64,000 nucleotides of DNA from Streptosporangium brasiliense (GTDB lineage Bacteria > Actinomycetota > Actinomycetes > Streptosporangiales > Streptosporangiaceae): the NCBI RefSeq assembly GCF_030811595.1, contig NZ_JAUSRB010000003.1:27924-91923 (forward strand), written 5' to 3'. The notes beneath the pieces are model-generated. The model was not told the origin of the DNA, ran no database searches, and saw nothing but the letters and a program-made list of their open reading frames with translations. Positions 1 to 8,279 of this stretch are shown one piece after another. How positions within the stretch are numbered: position 1 is the stretch's first letter; each line of letters opens with the position of its first letter. Both the position numbers and the translations under genes were made by a program.

Positions 1-885
1 CTCCATCTGCAGGCTGTTCAGGGTGGCGACCAGCTCGATGTCCAGGTCGGCCACCGCCTCGATGATCTTCGGCGTGCGGCCCCAGTCACCCTTGATGAAC
101 CTGCGGGTCGACTCACCCAGCGACAGGGCCACCCGCGGCCGCTGCGGCCGCTCGTAGAGCCATTCGGGCAGGACCTCGGCGCCGTTGAACGGCACGTACC
201 GCATCGGCACCTTGACCGCGCTGGTCGGCAGGGTCATCCCCGGCGGCATCGGGTCGATCGACCACTGCCCGTACAGCAGCTCGTCGTCGACCTCGATGCC
301 GTACTTCTCGGCGAGCGGCCTGACCAGATCGGCCTGCGGGTTCTCCGACAGGCCCGCGGCCCTGACCTCGTCCCTGCGCTCGGCGAGCCGGTCCATGCTC
401 CACCCGAGGTAGTCCGCGCCCAGGAGCATGCGGGCGTAGGCGGCACCCGAGACACGCGCCGCCACCGGCCCACACGCGAAGGTCGGGTCACATATCAGCA
501 GGTCCGGCTGCCACGCCTTGGCGAAGTCGATCAGTTCCGCCGCGTACGGGAGGTCGATCCGGACGTAGTCCGAGATGGGGTTGAGCAGCCACTGGTAGTA
601 GGCGATCCAGTGCTCGCGCCCCTCGTCGTCGAGTCCGAGGGCGTCGGCGTAACGGAGCACCTCCTCGGGCTGCGCCGGAGGCCGCGCGTCCGGCCGCATC
701 CGCGCCTCGTCGACCGACGGGTCGCCCAGCGCCACCGCCGTCAGGCCCGTGGCCCTGATCGAGTCGGTGAACCTGGCGTGAGAGGCGACACGCACCTCGT
801 GTCCGGCGCTCTGCAGTGCCCACGCGACCGGCACGGCCGGCCACAGATGGGCGTGCGACGGATAGACGGTGAACAGGACTCGCAT
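1..885 (-). CDS. Glycosyltransferase, C-terminus cut by window edge
   Basis: The 295 visible residues start MRVLFTVYPSHAHLWP and continue with AWALQSAGHEVRVASHARF, the N-terminal signature of activator-dependent antibiotic glycosyltransferases (GT-B fold, EryCIII/DesVII type). These transfer an activated deoxysugar to a natural-product core. The visible part covers the acceptor-binding half and the linker, and reaches RVALSLGES at the start of the nucleotide-sugar domain; that domain and the C-terminus lie off the left edge. The ATG at 885 is preceded by a weak purine-rich stretch. No P450-like activator partner (EryCII/DesVIII type) is adjacent. The gene shows that the product is probably glycosylated and that the cluster continues leftwards. 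The exact sugar and acceptor cannot be read from sequence. Confidence 0.85.
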   Translation of the reverse strand, partial: MRVLFTVYPSHAHLWPAVPVAWALQSAGHEVRVASHARFTDSIRATGLTAVALGDPSVDEARMRPDARPPAQPEEVLRYADALGLDDEGREHWIAYYQWLLNPISDYVRIDLPYAAELIDFAKAWQPDLLICDPTFACGPVAARVSGAAYARMLLGADYLGWSMDRLAERRDEVRAAGLSENPQADLVRPLAEKYGIEVDDELLYGQWSIDPMPPGMTLPTSAVKVPMRYVPFNGAEVLPEWLYERPQRPRVALSLGESTRRFIKGDWGRTPKIIEAVADLDIELVATLNSLQME

Positions 886-1243
886 AAGGTCTCCCTTGGA
901 AAGTGCCTTGCCTGCGGTTCGGCAATAGATCCGACGCTGCGATAGCGGCCCATGAGAGAAGCCGACGAGCCGTTCACCGGTGGCGGCCGGCGTGGTGTCC
1001 AGCAGCGCGCGGCTGCCCCTTTCAGGTTCACCACCCGGTCGCCCGAGCGCGTGTAGATCTTCGCTGCTCCATAGTCCGTGTCCACGCGCCGCGAGACATC
1101 TCCTGAATTGCCGTATTTGACGGTGGAGCCCGGCGCAGCGGCCGTACCCGTGCTCGCCGGGACGGGTCCGGCCGGGGTGTGACGGCCGCGGGGCGCCGGC
1201 CTGCGCGGGTCGCGCCCGCACAGGCCGGCGCCCCGCGCCGCCG
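886..1243. other. Intergenic region with one regulatory motif
   Basis: This stretch of 358 bases separates the glycosyltransferase start from the downstream end of the DinB-fold gene. It holds one good copy of the shared 16-bp motif at 1096-1111 and a GC-rich self-complementary stretch near 1180-1240 that may terminate the gene at 1244. No convincing gene was seen. Confidence 0.6.
1096..1111 (-). promoter_or_regulatory. Shared 16-bp motif, copy 1
   Basis: Read on the minus strand the site is GCAATTCAGGAGATGT, 14 of 16 matches to the window-wide consensus GCAATTCAGAAGATGC. It lies about 210 bp upstream of the glycosyltransferase start and is likely an operator or activator site for that transcript. 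The binding protein is unknown. Confidence 0.55.
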
Positions 1244-1825
1244 TCAGTTCGGGTCGCGCCCGCCTATCGCGGCGAGCCGGTCGTACAGCGGCGCGTCGTC
1301 GCTCACCTTCACCTCGGGACCGATCTGGTATCCGTCCGCCTCGTCCCCGCGGAACTCCGGCTTGAGGTTGTTGCCGGCCCAGTCCAGCGCCAGTTGTCCC
1401 AGTTCGGGGTCGAGGTCGGTCGGCTGGCCGGTCGCCTTGGCGATGTCCCAGGCGTGCACCGACAGCTCCGTGATGTGCTGGCCGACCGCCCATCCGGCGT
1501 CGACCTCGCCTATGGACAGCCGCTGCGTCTGCTCCAGGGCGCCCGACTGCCGCCAGGCCGCCAGCAGCGCCTGAGCCGCCTCGCGGTAGGCGCCGGACCA
1601 GTCCTCGCCGATGACATCCACGCCCAGATGCCTGCGCTCGCCACCCGCGGTCACCTTGGCGAACTGGTGCATCTCGTCCACCACGTGGTTGACCAGCGCC
1701 CGCACGTCCCAGGACCGGCACGGGGTCGGCAGCGTCTCCTGTCCGGGCCGGATCTGGGCGATGAGGGCGCCGGTCTGGTCGAGCGCCCGGGACAGCAGGT
1801 CGAGGGGGCTGTCGGTCTGGGTCAT
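1244..1825 (-). CDS. DinB/maleylpyruvate-isomerase-fold protein (TIGR03086-like)
   Basis: A 193-residue protein with the N-terminal pattern of actinobacterial DinB-like metal-binding proteins: PTPCRSWDVRALVNHVVDEMHQF, followed by HITELSVHAWDIAKATG. In this fold, histidines in the LVNHVVDEM helix and in the later TELSVHAWD helix bind a divalent metal; characterised relatives are mycothiol-dependent isomerases or thiol transferases. In a cluster for a reactive compound, a thiol-dependent detoxification or tailoring role is possible but inferred. The ATG at 1825 opens a coherent domain. It has a second, distant relative at 42144-42941. No precise reaction can be assigned. Confidence 0.75.
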   Translation of the reverse strand: MTQTDSPLDLLSRALDQTGALIAQIRPGQETLPTPCRSWDVRALVNHVVDEMHQFAKVTAGGERRHLGVDVIGEDWSGAYREAAQALLAAWRQSGALEQTQRLSIGEVDAGWAVGQHITELSVHAWDIAKATGQPTDLDPELGQLALDWAGNNLKPEFRGDEADGYQIGPEVKVSDDAPLYDRLAAIGGRDPN

Positions 1826-2391
1826 GGATGGCTCTGCCTTCTCTTGTTACGGCTTCTTCGCCGGTTCTTCCCGGTCACTGCCTGCGCGCCGGACGGACAA
1901 GCGTGGGTTCGGCGTTCTTCGGGGACTCACGGGGCCCACGGCAGGGCGGCGCCGCGTCATCGCGCGATCCGGGGACGGGCACGTGGGGCCCATGCCGCCG
2001 CGACGTCCCCATCATGTCTCCATCGGAGGCGGTCATGCGCGTCCTGCCGGCCGCGGCGCCGCCCGGCTCGACACGGGACAGGGCGCCGACGCGCGCGTCT
2101 GGGCATCAGAGGGCCAACGGGCCGGTCCGGGATCGTGGGCGCGCGAGGGATCCGCGGACGCGGCCGGGACCCGGCCGCCGGGCCGGACCACCTCTCCTGC
2201 GCGCCGTGGCCGGGCCGCCGTCCCCTCCGGTCATCGGCACGGTCCCGCCTTCGAACTCACCCATGACATCAGCGTCACGTCCGCCCACCCCGGGCGCATC
2301 TTCCAGAATGCTCTGATCGGTGCGGACGGCGCACCCGACCCCGTCGCGGAGGCCGCGGCCGGGGCGGGCATCCCTGAGCGGACCCGCCGCC
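1826..2391. other. Intergenic region, no gene seen
   Basis: This stretch of 566 bases lies between the DinB-fold gene start and the end of the AlkD-like gene. Long open frames on both strands are low-complexity Arg/Gly/Pro products of GC-rich DNA and match no known fold. A candidate copy of the shared 16-bp motif lies at 2296-2311. Confidence 0.5.
2296..2311 (-). promoter_or_regulatory. Shared 16-bp motif, weaker copy
   Basis: Reads GCATTCTGGAAGATGC on the minus strand, 12 of 16 matches to the consensus. It is about 470 bp upstream of the DinB-fold gene and just past the AlkD-like gene, so its target is uncertain. Confidence 0.3.
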
Positions 2392-3120
2392 CTATTTCGC
2401 CTTCTTCAGGCCGAGATAGTGACTCCGCTCTTCTTTGTCGAGACGTTCGATCGCGTAGCGCAGAGCCGTACGCGGCATGGTGGCGGCGTGCTTGTCCAGG
2501 AAGTCCAGCAGCTTCTGGTGGTCTTTCTTACCGGCCTCGCGCAGCAGCCCTCCGAAAGCCTTGTGGATCAGGTCCTGGTCGTCGTCGAGCAGTATCTCGG
2601 CGATTTTGAAGGTGTCGTCGACCTCGCCCTGCCGCACGAAGTAAAGGGTGCTCACGATGGCGGTGCGGCGCTCCCACATGTCTTTCGAGCGCGCCAGCTT
2701 GTACAGGATGTCGCGCGGCTTGTCGGACAGATAACCGCCGACCGCGTGCGGGCTGCCGAGATCGACCAGATCCCAGTTGTTGATCCTGTCGTGGCGCCTC
2801 ATGTAGAGGTCGTAGAGCTCCTTCCTGCGGCTGGCGGGCGTCCTCTTGAGGCGGGCCTGCTTGTCCATGACACTCAGGCCGCCGACCCGCACCTCGTGGA
2901 CCGGGCTCTCCAGCAGTTTTTCGATCTCGTCGGGCGGCATCTCGATGAACTCCTTGGCAAGCCCGAAGACGTCCCTCATCCGCACACCGATGAAAATGTC
3001 CCCGTCGCCGTACTCACCCTCGCCGGATTTGAAATACCGATGAATCTTGTCGGCCTCGTCCGACGGGATGTAGGCCTCCAGCCTTTCGATGAATCGCTCC
3101 GCGCTGACGTTCTCCGGCAT
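2392..3120 (-). CDS. AlkD-type DNA glycosylase, candidate self-resistance
   Basis: A 242-residue HEAT-like repeat protein of the AlkC/AlkD DNA alkylation repair family, which removes alkylated bases from DNA. By alignment from memory to Bacillus cereus AlkD, the catalytic pair Trp109/Asp113 corresponds to W116 and D120 (NNWDLVD) and Arg148 to R152 (MWERR). The third active-site residue, Trp187, is replaced by G191 (KAFGGLLRE instead of KAxGW). The chosen ATG at 3120 follows an AAAGGGG ribosome binding site; a longer start at 3186 has none. Members of this family protect producers of DNA alkylators (YtkR2 for yatakemycin), so its location here suggests self-resistance to a DNA-damaging product. 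That role is inferred. Confidence 0.85.
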   Translation of the reverse strand: MPENVSAERFIERLEAYIPSDEADKIHRYFKSGEGEYGDGDIFIGVRMRDVFGLAKEFIEMPPDEIEKLLESPVHEVRVGGLSVMDKQARLKRTPASRRKELYDLYMRRHDRINNWDLVDLGSPHAVGGYLSDKPRDILYKLARSKDMWERRTAIVSTLYFVRQGEVDDTFKIAEILLDDDQDLIHKAFGGLLREAGKKDHQKLLDFLDKHAATMPRTALRYAIERLDKEERSHYLGLKKAK

Positions 3121-3450
3121 ATCGCACACCCCTTTGCCCGCAGACACACATGAATAGGGTTTCCGTCTTCCGCTCTGCGCGACCAACGTATCGAAGAGCG
3201 GCCCAGCCGCGGGCGGATCCCGCGGACGCGGCGTCGAGCCGGCCGGGGCTCATGCGTCGATGACCTTCCTAGGTTCATAATCCGCCGCCGCGCGGGCTGT
3301 CAAGCGCCGCCAGGCGTCCGCGCCGGTCGGCCGCAGCGCATTTCAGAGGATGCAGCGGGCTGTGATCACGGGTGACGATGGTCGCGCTCCGGTGTGGCCG
3401 GGCGTGGCGTCGCCTCCGCCCGAGCGACCCGTGTCAACACAGGGAGGGAC
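3121..3450. other. Divergent promoter region
   Basis: This stretch of 330 bases lies between the divergent AlkD-like and O-methyltransferase genes. It contains the strong motif copy at 3338-3353. No gene was seen. Confidence 0.55.
3338..3353 (+). promoter_or_regulatory. Shared 16-bp motif, strong copy
   Basis: Reads GCATTTCAGAGGATGC, 14 of 16 matches to the consensus. It is 97 bp upstream of the O-methyltransferase ATG, a typical activator position. Confidence 0.55.
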
Positions 3451-4140
3451 ATGAGCAGCCCGGGGTTCGCCGAGGTCAAGCACGTGCCGGTCAACCAGGC
3501 CATGCGCAACTATCTGGTCAGGTCCTGCAGTCCGCCCGACCCCGCGGTGAGGATGCTGGCCGAACGCACCGCGGGGGTCGGTGACGCGGCGGGCATGATG
3601 GTGCCGGTCGAGCAGGTCGCGCTGCTGACCATACTGGCCAAACTGCAGTCGGCGACGACCGTCGTCGACGTGGGGACGTTCACGGGACTGTCGGCACTGG
3701 CGCTCGCCCTCGGCCTGGCCCCCGGCGGGCGCGTGATCACCTGTGACGTGACCGACAAGTGGGTGGACATCGCGCGGGAGCACTGGGAGCACGCGGGCGT
3801 GGCCGATCGCATCGACTTCCGGCTCGGTCCCGCCGGCCGGACGCTGCGCGAGCTGCCCGCCGACACCGCGGCCGACATCGTCTTCATCGACGCCGACAAG
3901 ATGAACTACCCCAACTACTACGAGCTGGCCGTCCCGCTGCTGCGCACCGGCGGCCTGCTGGTGGCCGACAACGTGCTGCTCGACGGATATGTCCTGGACC
4001 CCGAGCTCGCCGACTCAACGCTACAGCGCAAGTGCGCCGAGACGCTGCGCGTCTTCAACGCCGCGCTCGCCGGCGACGACCGGTTCGACACGGTGATGCT
4101 GCCCATCGCCGACGGTCTCACCGTCGCCCGGAAGAAATGA
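3451..4140 (+). CDS. SAM-dependent catechol-type O-methyltransferase
   Basis: A 229-residue member of the Mg-dependent caffeoyl-CoA/catechol O-methyltransferase family. The SAM-binding loop is VVDVGTFTGLSALALA, and the metal/acid segments are FIDADKMNYPNYYE and VADNVLLDG. These enzymes methylate one hydroxyl of an ortho-diphenol. ATG 3451 follows an AGGGAGGG ribosome binding site. The condensation enzyme starts 6 bp after its stop, so the two are co-transcribed. The obvious substrate is the catechol made when the HpaB-like enzyme at 38915 hydroxylates the (chloro)-beta-tyrosine ring, but methylation of another catechol in the molecule cannot be excluded. Confidence 0.85.
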   Translation: MSSPGFAEVKHVPVNQAMRNYLVRSCSPPDPAVRMLAERTAGVGDAAGMMVPVEQVALLTILAKLQSATTVVDVGTFTGLSALALALGLAPGGRVITCDVTDKWVDIAREHWEHAGVADRIDFRLGPAGRTLRELPADTAADIVFIDADKMNYPNYYELAVPLLRTGGLLVADNVLLDGYVLDPELADSTLQRKCAETLRVFNAALAGDDRFDTVMLPIADGLTVARKK

Positions 4141-4146
4141 GCTCCG

Positions 4147-5511
4147 ATGACCGACACACTGCCGCTGGCGTCCCCGCCGACCGGAGGCGAGGACCGGATC
4201 CCGCTCTCCTTCCAGCAGGAGTTCCTGCGCATGATGGACCACGGCGACGGCGCCGGGCCCTACGGCCCCCGGTACACCATCGTCGGCGGCTGGCGCATCA
4301 CCGGTGAGCTCGACCTCGACAGCCTGCGGGGCGCCCTGTACGACGTGGTGGCGCGGCACGAGGCGCTGCGCACCTCGGTCGTCCTCGACGACGGCGAGCC
4401 CTACCAGCGGATATTCCCCCCGGCCTGGCCGGACCTGCTGATCCACGACCTCGCCGATCGGGATCGGGGAGACCGGGACGTGGTCGCCGAGCAGTTCCTC
4501 AACGAGATCGAGGCCGGCGAGTTCGGCGCCGACGAGATGCCGCTCATGCGCGGAGTGCTGGGCCGCTTCGACCGCCGCGACGCGGTGTTCGTCTTCATGG
4601 CCCACCACACCGCGGTCGACGGCTGGTCGGCCCAGATCGTCATGCGTGACCTCGCCGCCTGCTACGCCGCACGGCGTGAGCACCGGGCACCCGACCTGCC
4701 CGAGGTCCGCCAGCACCGGGAGTACGTCGCCTGGCAGCACGCCAACACGGCCGCGCCCGCGATCGTCGCGGCGCGCGAGTTCTGGCGGGAGAACCTGCGC
4801 GGCGCACAGGTGGTGCCCATCCCCACCGACCGCCCCCGGGAAGAGGGCCCGTTCGTCACCGGCTGGCACCGCTTCCTGCTGGAGGAGGAGTTCAGGGCCT
4901 CGGCCGCGGCACTGGCCGCCGAGACCCGCAGCTCGCCCTTCATGGTGCTGCTGGCCGCCTACCTGACCTACCTGCGTGAGCAGACCGGCCAGACGGACCT
5001 CGTCGTGCCGACCTTCACCCCCGGACGCCACCCGTCCTGGGTCCAGGACACCGTCGGCTCCTTCTACAACCTCCTGCCGCTGCGGACCGACATCTCCGGC
5101 TGCACGAGCTTCCGCGAGGTGATCGCCAAGGTCCGCGCCACGTGCATCGCGACCTACACCCACGAGATCCCGTTCCTCCAGCTGATCGAGGAGGCCCCCG
5201 ACCTGATGGCGTCGGTCATGGAGCCGAACTCGGCCGCGTGCGTGTTCCAGGTCGTCCAGTCCCCGTTCATGATGGGCGGCGCGCAGGTCGGCGACCTGCG
5301 GTTCACCGCGATGCGCCGGCGGGTGCTGTCGGCGCCGGTGGGCTCGCAGCTGCCCGACGGCGCACTGTGGACGCTGGAGCTGCAGCCCGAGGGGGACATC
5401 GTCGGCAAGATCGGGTTCACCAGCAACCTGTTCGACGAGAGCACGGTCACCGCGATGGTGTCCGACTTCCGGCGGGTGCTGCGGGAGACCGTCACCGGGC
5501 CGGGGCGGTGA
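4147..5511 (+). CDS. Free-standing NRPS condensation enzyme
   Basis: A 454-residue stand-alone condensation domain. The catalytic motif HHTAVDG (HHxxxDG) is intact with the second His at about residue 154 and Asp158. N-terminal FQQEF and the later VGSFYNLLPLR latch region fit the family. In C-1027 biosynthesis such an enzyme (SgcC5) transfers carrier-bound beta-tyrosine to an alcohol of the core, forming an ester; the same job is the best hypothesis here, given the beta-tyrosine genes at 28.5-41.9 kb. It follows the O-methyltransferase by 6 bp. Whether it forms an ester or an amide cannot be told from sequence. Confidence 0.9.
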   Translation: MTDTLPLASPPTGGEDRIPLSFQQEFLRMMDHGDGAGPYGPRYTIVGGWRITGELDLDSLRGALYDVVARHEALRTSVVLDDGEPYQRIFPPAWPDLLIHDLADRDRGDRDVVAEQFLNEIEAGEFGADEMPLMRGVLGRFDRRDAVFVFMAHHTAVDGWSAQIVMRDLAACYAARREHRAPDLPEVRQHREYVAWQHANTAAPAIVAAREFWRENLRGAQVVPIPTDRPREEGPFVTGWHRFLLEEEFRASAAALAAETRSSPFMVLLAAYLTYLREQTGQTDLVVPTFTPGRHPSWVQDTVGSFYNLLPLRTDISGCTSFREVIAKVRATCIATYTHEIPFLQLIEEAPDLMASVMEPNSAACVFQVVQSPFMMGGAQVGDLRFTAMRRRVLSAPVGSQLPDGALWTLELQPEGDIVGKIGFTSNLFDESTVTAMVSDFRRVLRETVTGPGR

Positions 5512-5563
5512 ACGGCTGACCGTCTGCGCTGCGCCCGTCGCTCTTCATCGCTTCTCTTCCCCC

Positions 5564-5591
5564 GCGGGGTAGGCCGGTCGGCCTACCCCGC
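5564..5591 (+). terminator. Hairpin after condensation enzyme
   Basis: A perfect 12-bp stem (GCGGGGTAGGCC and its complement) with a 4-nt loop, 50 bp after the stop codon. A Rho-independent-like terminator without a clear T tract. Confidence 0.7.
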
Positions 5592-5786
5592 TCCGGGTCC
5601 AAGCACCGCGCCGCCCCGCCCCGTCGTGCCGGTCCACCGGCCGGAGCCGCCCCCGCCGCCTCACCTCGCCCCGGCTCGGCACGGGCCGCACCCCCGCACC
5701 CGTGAACCAACCGGCCCGGCACCTGGAGCGCGGCACCGGCCGGATCTTCAGAACGGCGGCCACGCACCCCCCAGCCGCAGCACGGC

Positions 5787-5839
5787 GAGCCTCCCCCTCC
5801 GGGCGCCGCCGGCGGCGGCATGTCCGGAGAGGGAGGCTC
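5787..5839 (-). terminator. Hairpin after molybdopterin enzyme gene
   Basis: Arms GAGCCTCCC (5787-5795) and GGGAGGCTC (5831-5839), extended by further imperfect pairing inside, lie directly beyond the stop of the minus-strand gene at 5861. Confidence 0.6.
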
Positions 5840-5860
5840 ACGCCCCGCCCGCGCGACCGC

Positions 5861-8041
5861 TCAGCGGCCGGAACCGACGGGACTGACGCTCACGGGGACT
5901 CCGTTGAACACCGCGTTGCCCGACAGGACGTCGATGACCGACTCATCGGTCAGCGCGTTGGCGTTGACGCCGGCGTGACCGGACGCGACCCGCTGGGTGC
6001 TGCCCTGGTGCCCCCAGCCGTGGGGCAGGCTCACCACACCAGGCATGATCTTGTCGGTCGGCTCGACCGGGACCACGACCTCACCGGCGGCCGAGCGCAC
6101 CAGGGCCTGCTCACCGAGCCCGAGCCTGGCCACGTCGGCCGGGTTGACGTGCAGCGTGCAGCGGTTGCTGCCGCCGACCAGCGCCGGGGTGTTGTGCAGC
6201 CAGCTGTTGTTCGAGCGCAGCTGACGCCGCCCGATCAGCAGGATCTCCGGCTGCGGCCCGGAGAACCGCTCACGCAGCCGCTGGAGATCGCCCACCAGCT
6301 TCGGCGCGGCGAGTTCCACCCGGCCGGACGGGGTGTTCAGCAGTTCCTTCAGCCTCGGCTCCAGCGGCCCGAGATCGATGCCGTTGGGGTTGTCACGCAG
6401 CTTGGCCAGCGACAGGCCGTACGGGCCGAGCTTGAGCATCGCGTCCAGCATCAGCTCGGGCCCGCTGTCGCCCTCCAGCTCCGCGCGCAGCCGCGCCACG
6501 TCCTGGCCGGCGAACGGGGAGCCGGGCGCCTCGACGGCCCCGGTCAGTATCTGCTGGAGGATCATGTCGTCGAGCGCGGCCGGATCGGCGTCCGCACCCT
6601 GGCCGGAGACGATGAGCGTCAGCCGCGCCAGGATCTCCGCCTCCGAGAGCTGTCCCGGTCCCAGCGGCAGGACCTGCGGGGAGAACCTCGTGTAGTTGCG
6701 CACCGTGACGATCAGCAGCAGGAAGTCGTAGTGCGGCATCTGCATGATCCGCGGCGGCGGCAGGATGACGTCGGCGTGCTTGGTCGTCTCGTTCAGGTAG
6801 GGGTCGACGCAGACCATGAAGTCCAGGCCGGGCAGCACCCGGTCCAGCTTCGGGCCGTTCGGCGCCGACAGCACGAGGTTGCCGGCGATCGACACCAGCG
6901 CCCTGACCTGCCCCTGCCCGGGAGTCTCGATCTCGTCGGCCAGGGTGGCGACGGGGAACTCCCCAAGAGCCTCCGGCAGCCCGCGGACCCGGCTGTGCCA
7001 GCGCCCGGTGTCGAACGGCTGGCCGGTGCGGAAGATCTCCAGCGCCGCCGTCCTGGTGAACATCACGCCACCGGGCCGGTCGAAGTTGCCGGTCAGGATG
7101 TTGACCACGTCGACCAGCCACTGCGCCAGCGTGCCGAACTCGGCGGTCGAGGTGCCGATGCGGGTGTAGACGGCCGCCGTCGGCGCCGCCGCCAGCTCAC
7201 GGGCCAGCCGCACGACGTGCCCGGCCGGCACTCCGCACACCCGCTCCACGGCCTCCGGGGTGAACTCCGCGGCCAGTTCCCGCAGCTCCTCCAGGCCGTT
7301 CACCTCAAGATTGACGGTGGCGAGATCCTCACCGAGGAGCGTGTTGACGATCCCGAACAGCAGGAACACGTCGGTGCCCGGCCGTACGGGCAGGTGCTCG
7401 TCGGCGAAGGCCGCCGTGCGGGTGCGACGCGGATCGACGACCACGACCTTGCCGCCACGCTCGCGCAGCCCCTTGAGCCGGGTGTGGAAGTCGGGCGCCG
7501 CGCACAGCGAGCCGTGCGACTCCAGCGGGTTGGCCCCGATGATCAGCAGGTAGTCGGTGCGGTCCACGTCGGGCACCGCGATGGCGAACGGGTCACCGAA
7601 CATGAAGCCCGTCGAGATGTGCTTGGGTATCTGGTCGATGGTGCTCGCCGAATAGGTGTTGCGGCTGTTCAGCGCCTGCGTCAGCGGCTGCCGGTACATG
7701 AAGCCGGCCATCGTGTGATAGGTCGGGTTGCCGAAGTAGACGGCCAGCGCGTCGCGGCCGTAGGTCTCGATCACCCTGGTCAGGCCCCGGTCGACCAGCC
7801 GGAACGCCTCCTCCCAGCTGGCCTCCCGCCAGTGGTCGCCCTCGCGGATCATCGGCACGCGCAGGCGGTCGGGGTCTTCGTCCAGCTGGCCGAGACTGGC
7901 GCCCTTCGGACAGATGTATCCCTTGGAGAAGGGATCATCCGGGTCGCCCTTCACCGACGTCACATGCCCCGCGTCGTCGAGAGTGAGTCGCAGGCCGCAG
8001 ACGGCGTCACAGATCGGGCAGGTCCGGTGCGCGGTTCTCAT
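5861..8041 (-). CDS. Molybdopterin-dependent oxidoreductase
   Basis: A 726-residue protein of the formate dehydrogenase/DMSO reductase superfamily. The N-terminus carries the iron-sulfur pattern CPICDAVCG followed by ICPKG, binding one 4Fe-4S cluster. DYLLIIGANPLESH, VVVDPRRTRTA and VSLPHGWGH are typical molybdopterin-guanine-dinucleotide contact regions. The segment where many relatives place a Cys or Sec molybdenum ligand reads STIDQIPKHIST, with neither residue. The ATG at 8041 has an AGGAG site and starts at the cluster-binding domain. Such an enzyme is rare in natural-product clusters. It may do an oxygen-independent hydroxylation, dehydrogenation or oxygen-atom transfer; its substrate is unknown. 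Confidence 0.85.
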   Translation of the reverse strand: MRTAHRTCPICDAVCGLRLTLDDAGHVTSVKGDPDDPFSKGYICPKGASLGQLDEDPDRLRVPMIREGDHWREASWEEAFRLVDRGLTRVIETYGRDALAVYFGNPTYHTMAGFMYRQPLTQALNSRNTYSASTIDQIPKHISTGFMFGDPFAIAVPDVDRTDYLLIIGANPLESHGSLCAAPDFHTRLKGLRERGGKVVVVDPRRTRTAAFADEHLPVRPGTDVFLLFGIVNTLLGEDLATVNLEVNGLEELRELAAEFTPEAVERVCGVPAGHVVRLARELAAAPTAAVYTRIGTSTAEFGTLAQWLVDVVNILTGNFDRPGGVMFTRTAALEIFRTGQPFDTGRWHSRVRGLPEALGEFPVATLADEIETPGQGQVRALVSIAGNLVLSAPNGPKLDRVLPGLDFMVCVDPYLNETTKHADVILPPPRIMQMPHYDFLLLIVTVRNYTRFSPQVLPLGPGQLSEAEILARLTLIVSGQGADADPAALDDMILQQILTGAVEAPGSPFAGQDVARLRAELEGDSGPELMLDAMLKLGPYGLSLAKLRDNPNGIDLGPLEPRLKELLNTPSGRVELAAPKLVGDLQRLRERFSGPQPEILLIGRRQLRSNNSWLHNTPALVGGSNRCTLHVNPADVARLGLGEQALVRSAAGEVVVPVEPTDKIMPGVVSLPHGWGHQGSTQRVASGHAGVNANALTDESVIDVLSGNAVFNGVPVSVSPVGSGR

Positions 8042-8094
8042 CGCTACTCCTGACGGTCGGCCTCGCCCCATCATGACGTCGGGCCCCGCCCGGC

Positions 8095-8110
8095 GGATCT
8101 TCGAAAATGC
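8095..8110 (-). promoter_or_regulatory. Shared 16-bp motif in divergent promoter
   Basis: Reads GCATTTTCGAAGATCC on the minus strand, 12 of 16 matches. It is 54 bp upstream of the molybdopterin enzyme and pairs with the copy at 8151-8166 that faces the P450. Confidence 0.4.
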
Positions 8111-8150
8111 GGTGGTCCGCCCGATCCCGGCACCATCCCGCCGGCGGGTC

Positions 8151-8166
8151 GCAATCGAGAAGATGC
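8151..8166 (+). promoter_or_regulatory. Shared 16-bp motif, strong copy
   Basis: Reads GCAATCGAGAAGATGC, 14 of 16 matches. It is 114 bp upstream of the P450 ATG at 8280. Confidence 0.55.
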
Positions 8167-8279
8167 GGGCGGGGAACGGCCGGTACGACGATACCTCTGC
8201 AGGAAGCACCCCCGGTTCCGACGAACGGCGCCGTGCTGATCCGCATCAGCGGCCTCCCATTCCTGAGTAAGGGGCGTCC

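Larger units (their letters stand above)
5512..5860. other. Convergent intergenic region with terminators
   Basis: This stretch of 349 bases lies between the 3' ends of the condensation enzyme and molybdopterin enzyme genes. It contains one hairpin serving each gene (5564-5591 and 5787-5839) and a doubtful motif copy at 5742-5757. No gene was seen. Confidence 0.6.

Noticed and set aside
1394..2609. Long plus-strand open frames opposite the DinB-fold and AlkD-like genes
   Set aside because: Their products are Arg/Gly/Pro-rich shadows of GC-rich DNA, overlap better genes and match no family.
5742..5757. A further copy of the shared motif (12 of 16) between convergent genes
   Set aside because: It is not upstream of any start and the match is weak; it may be chance, so it was not listed as a site.
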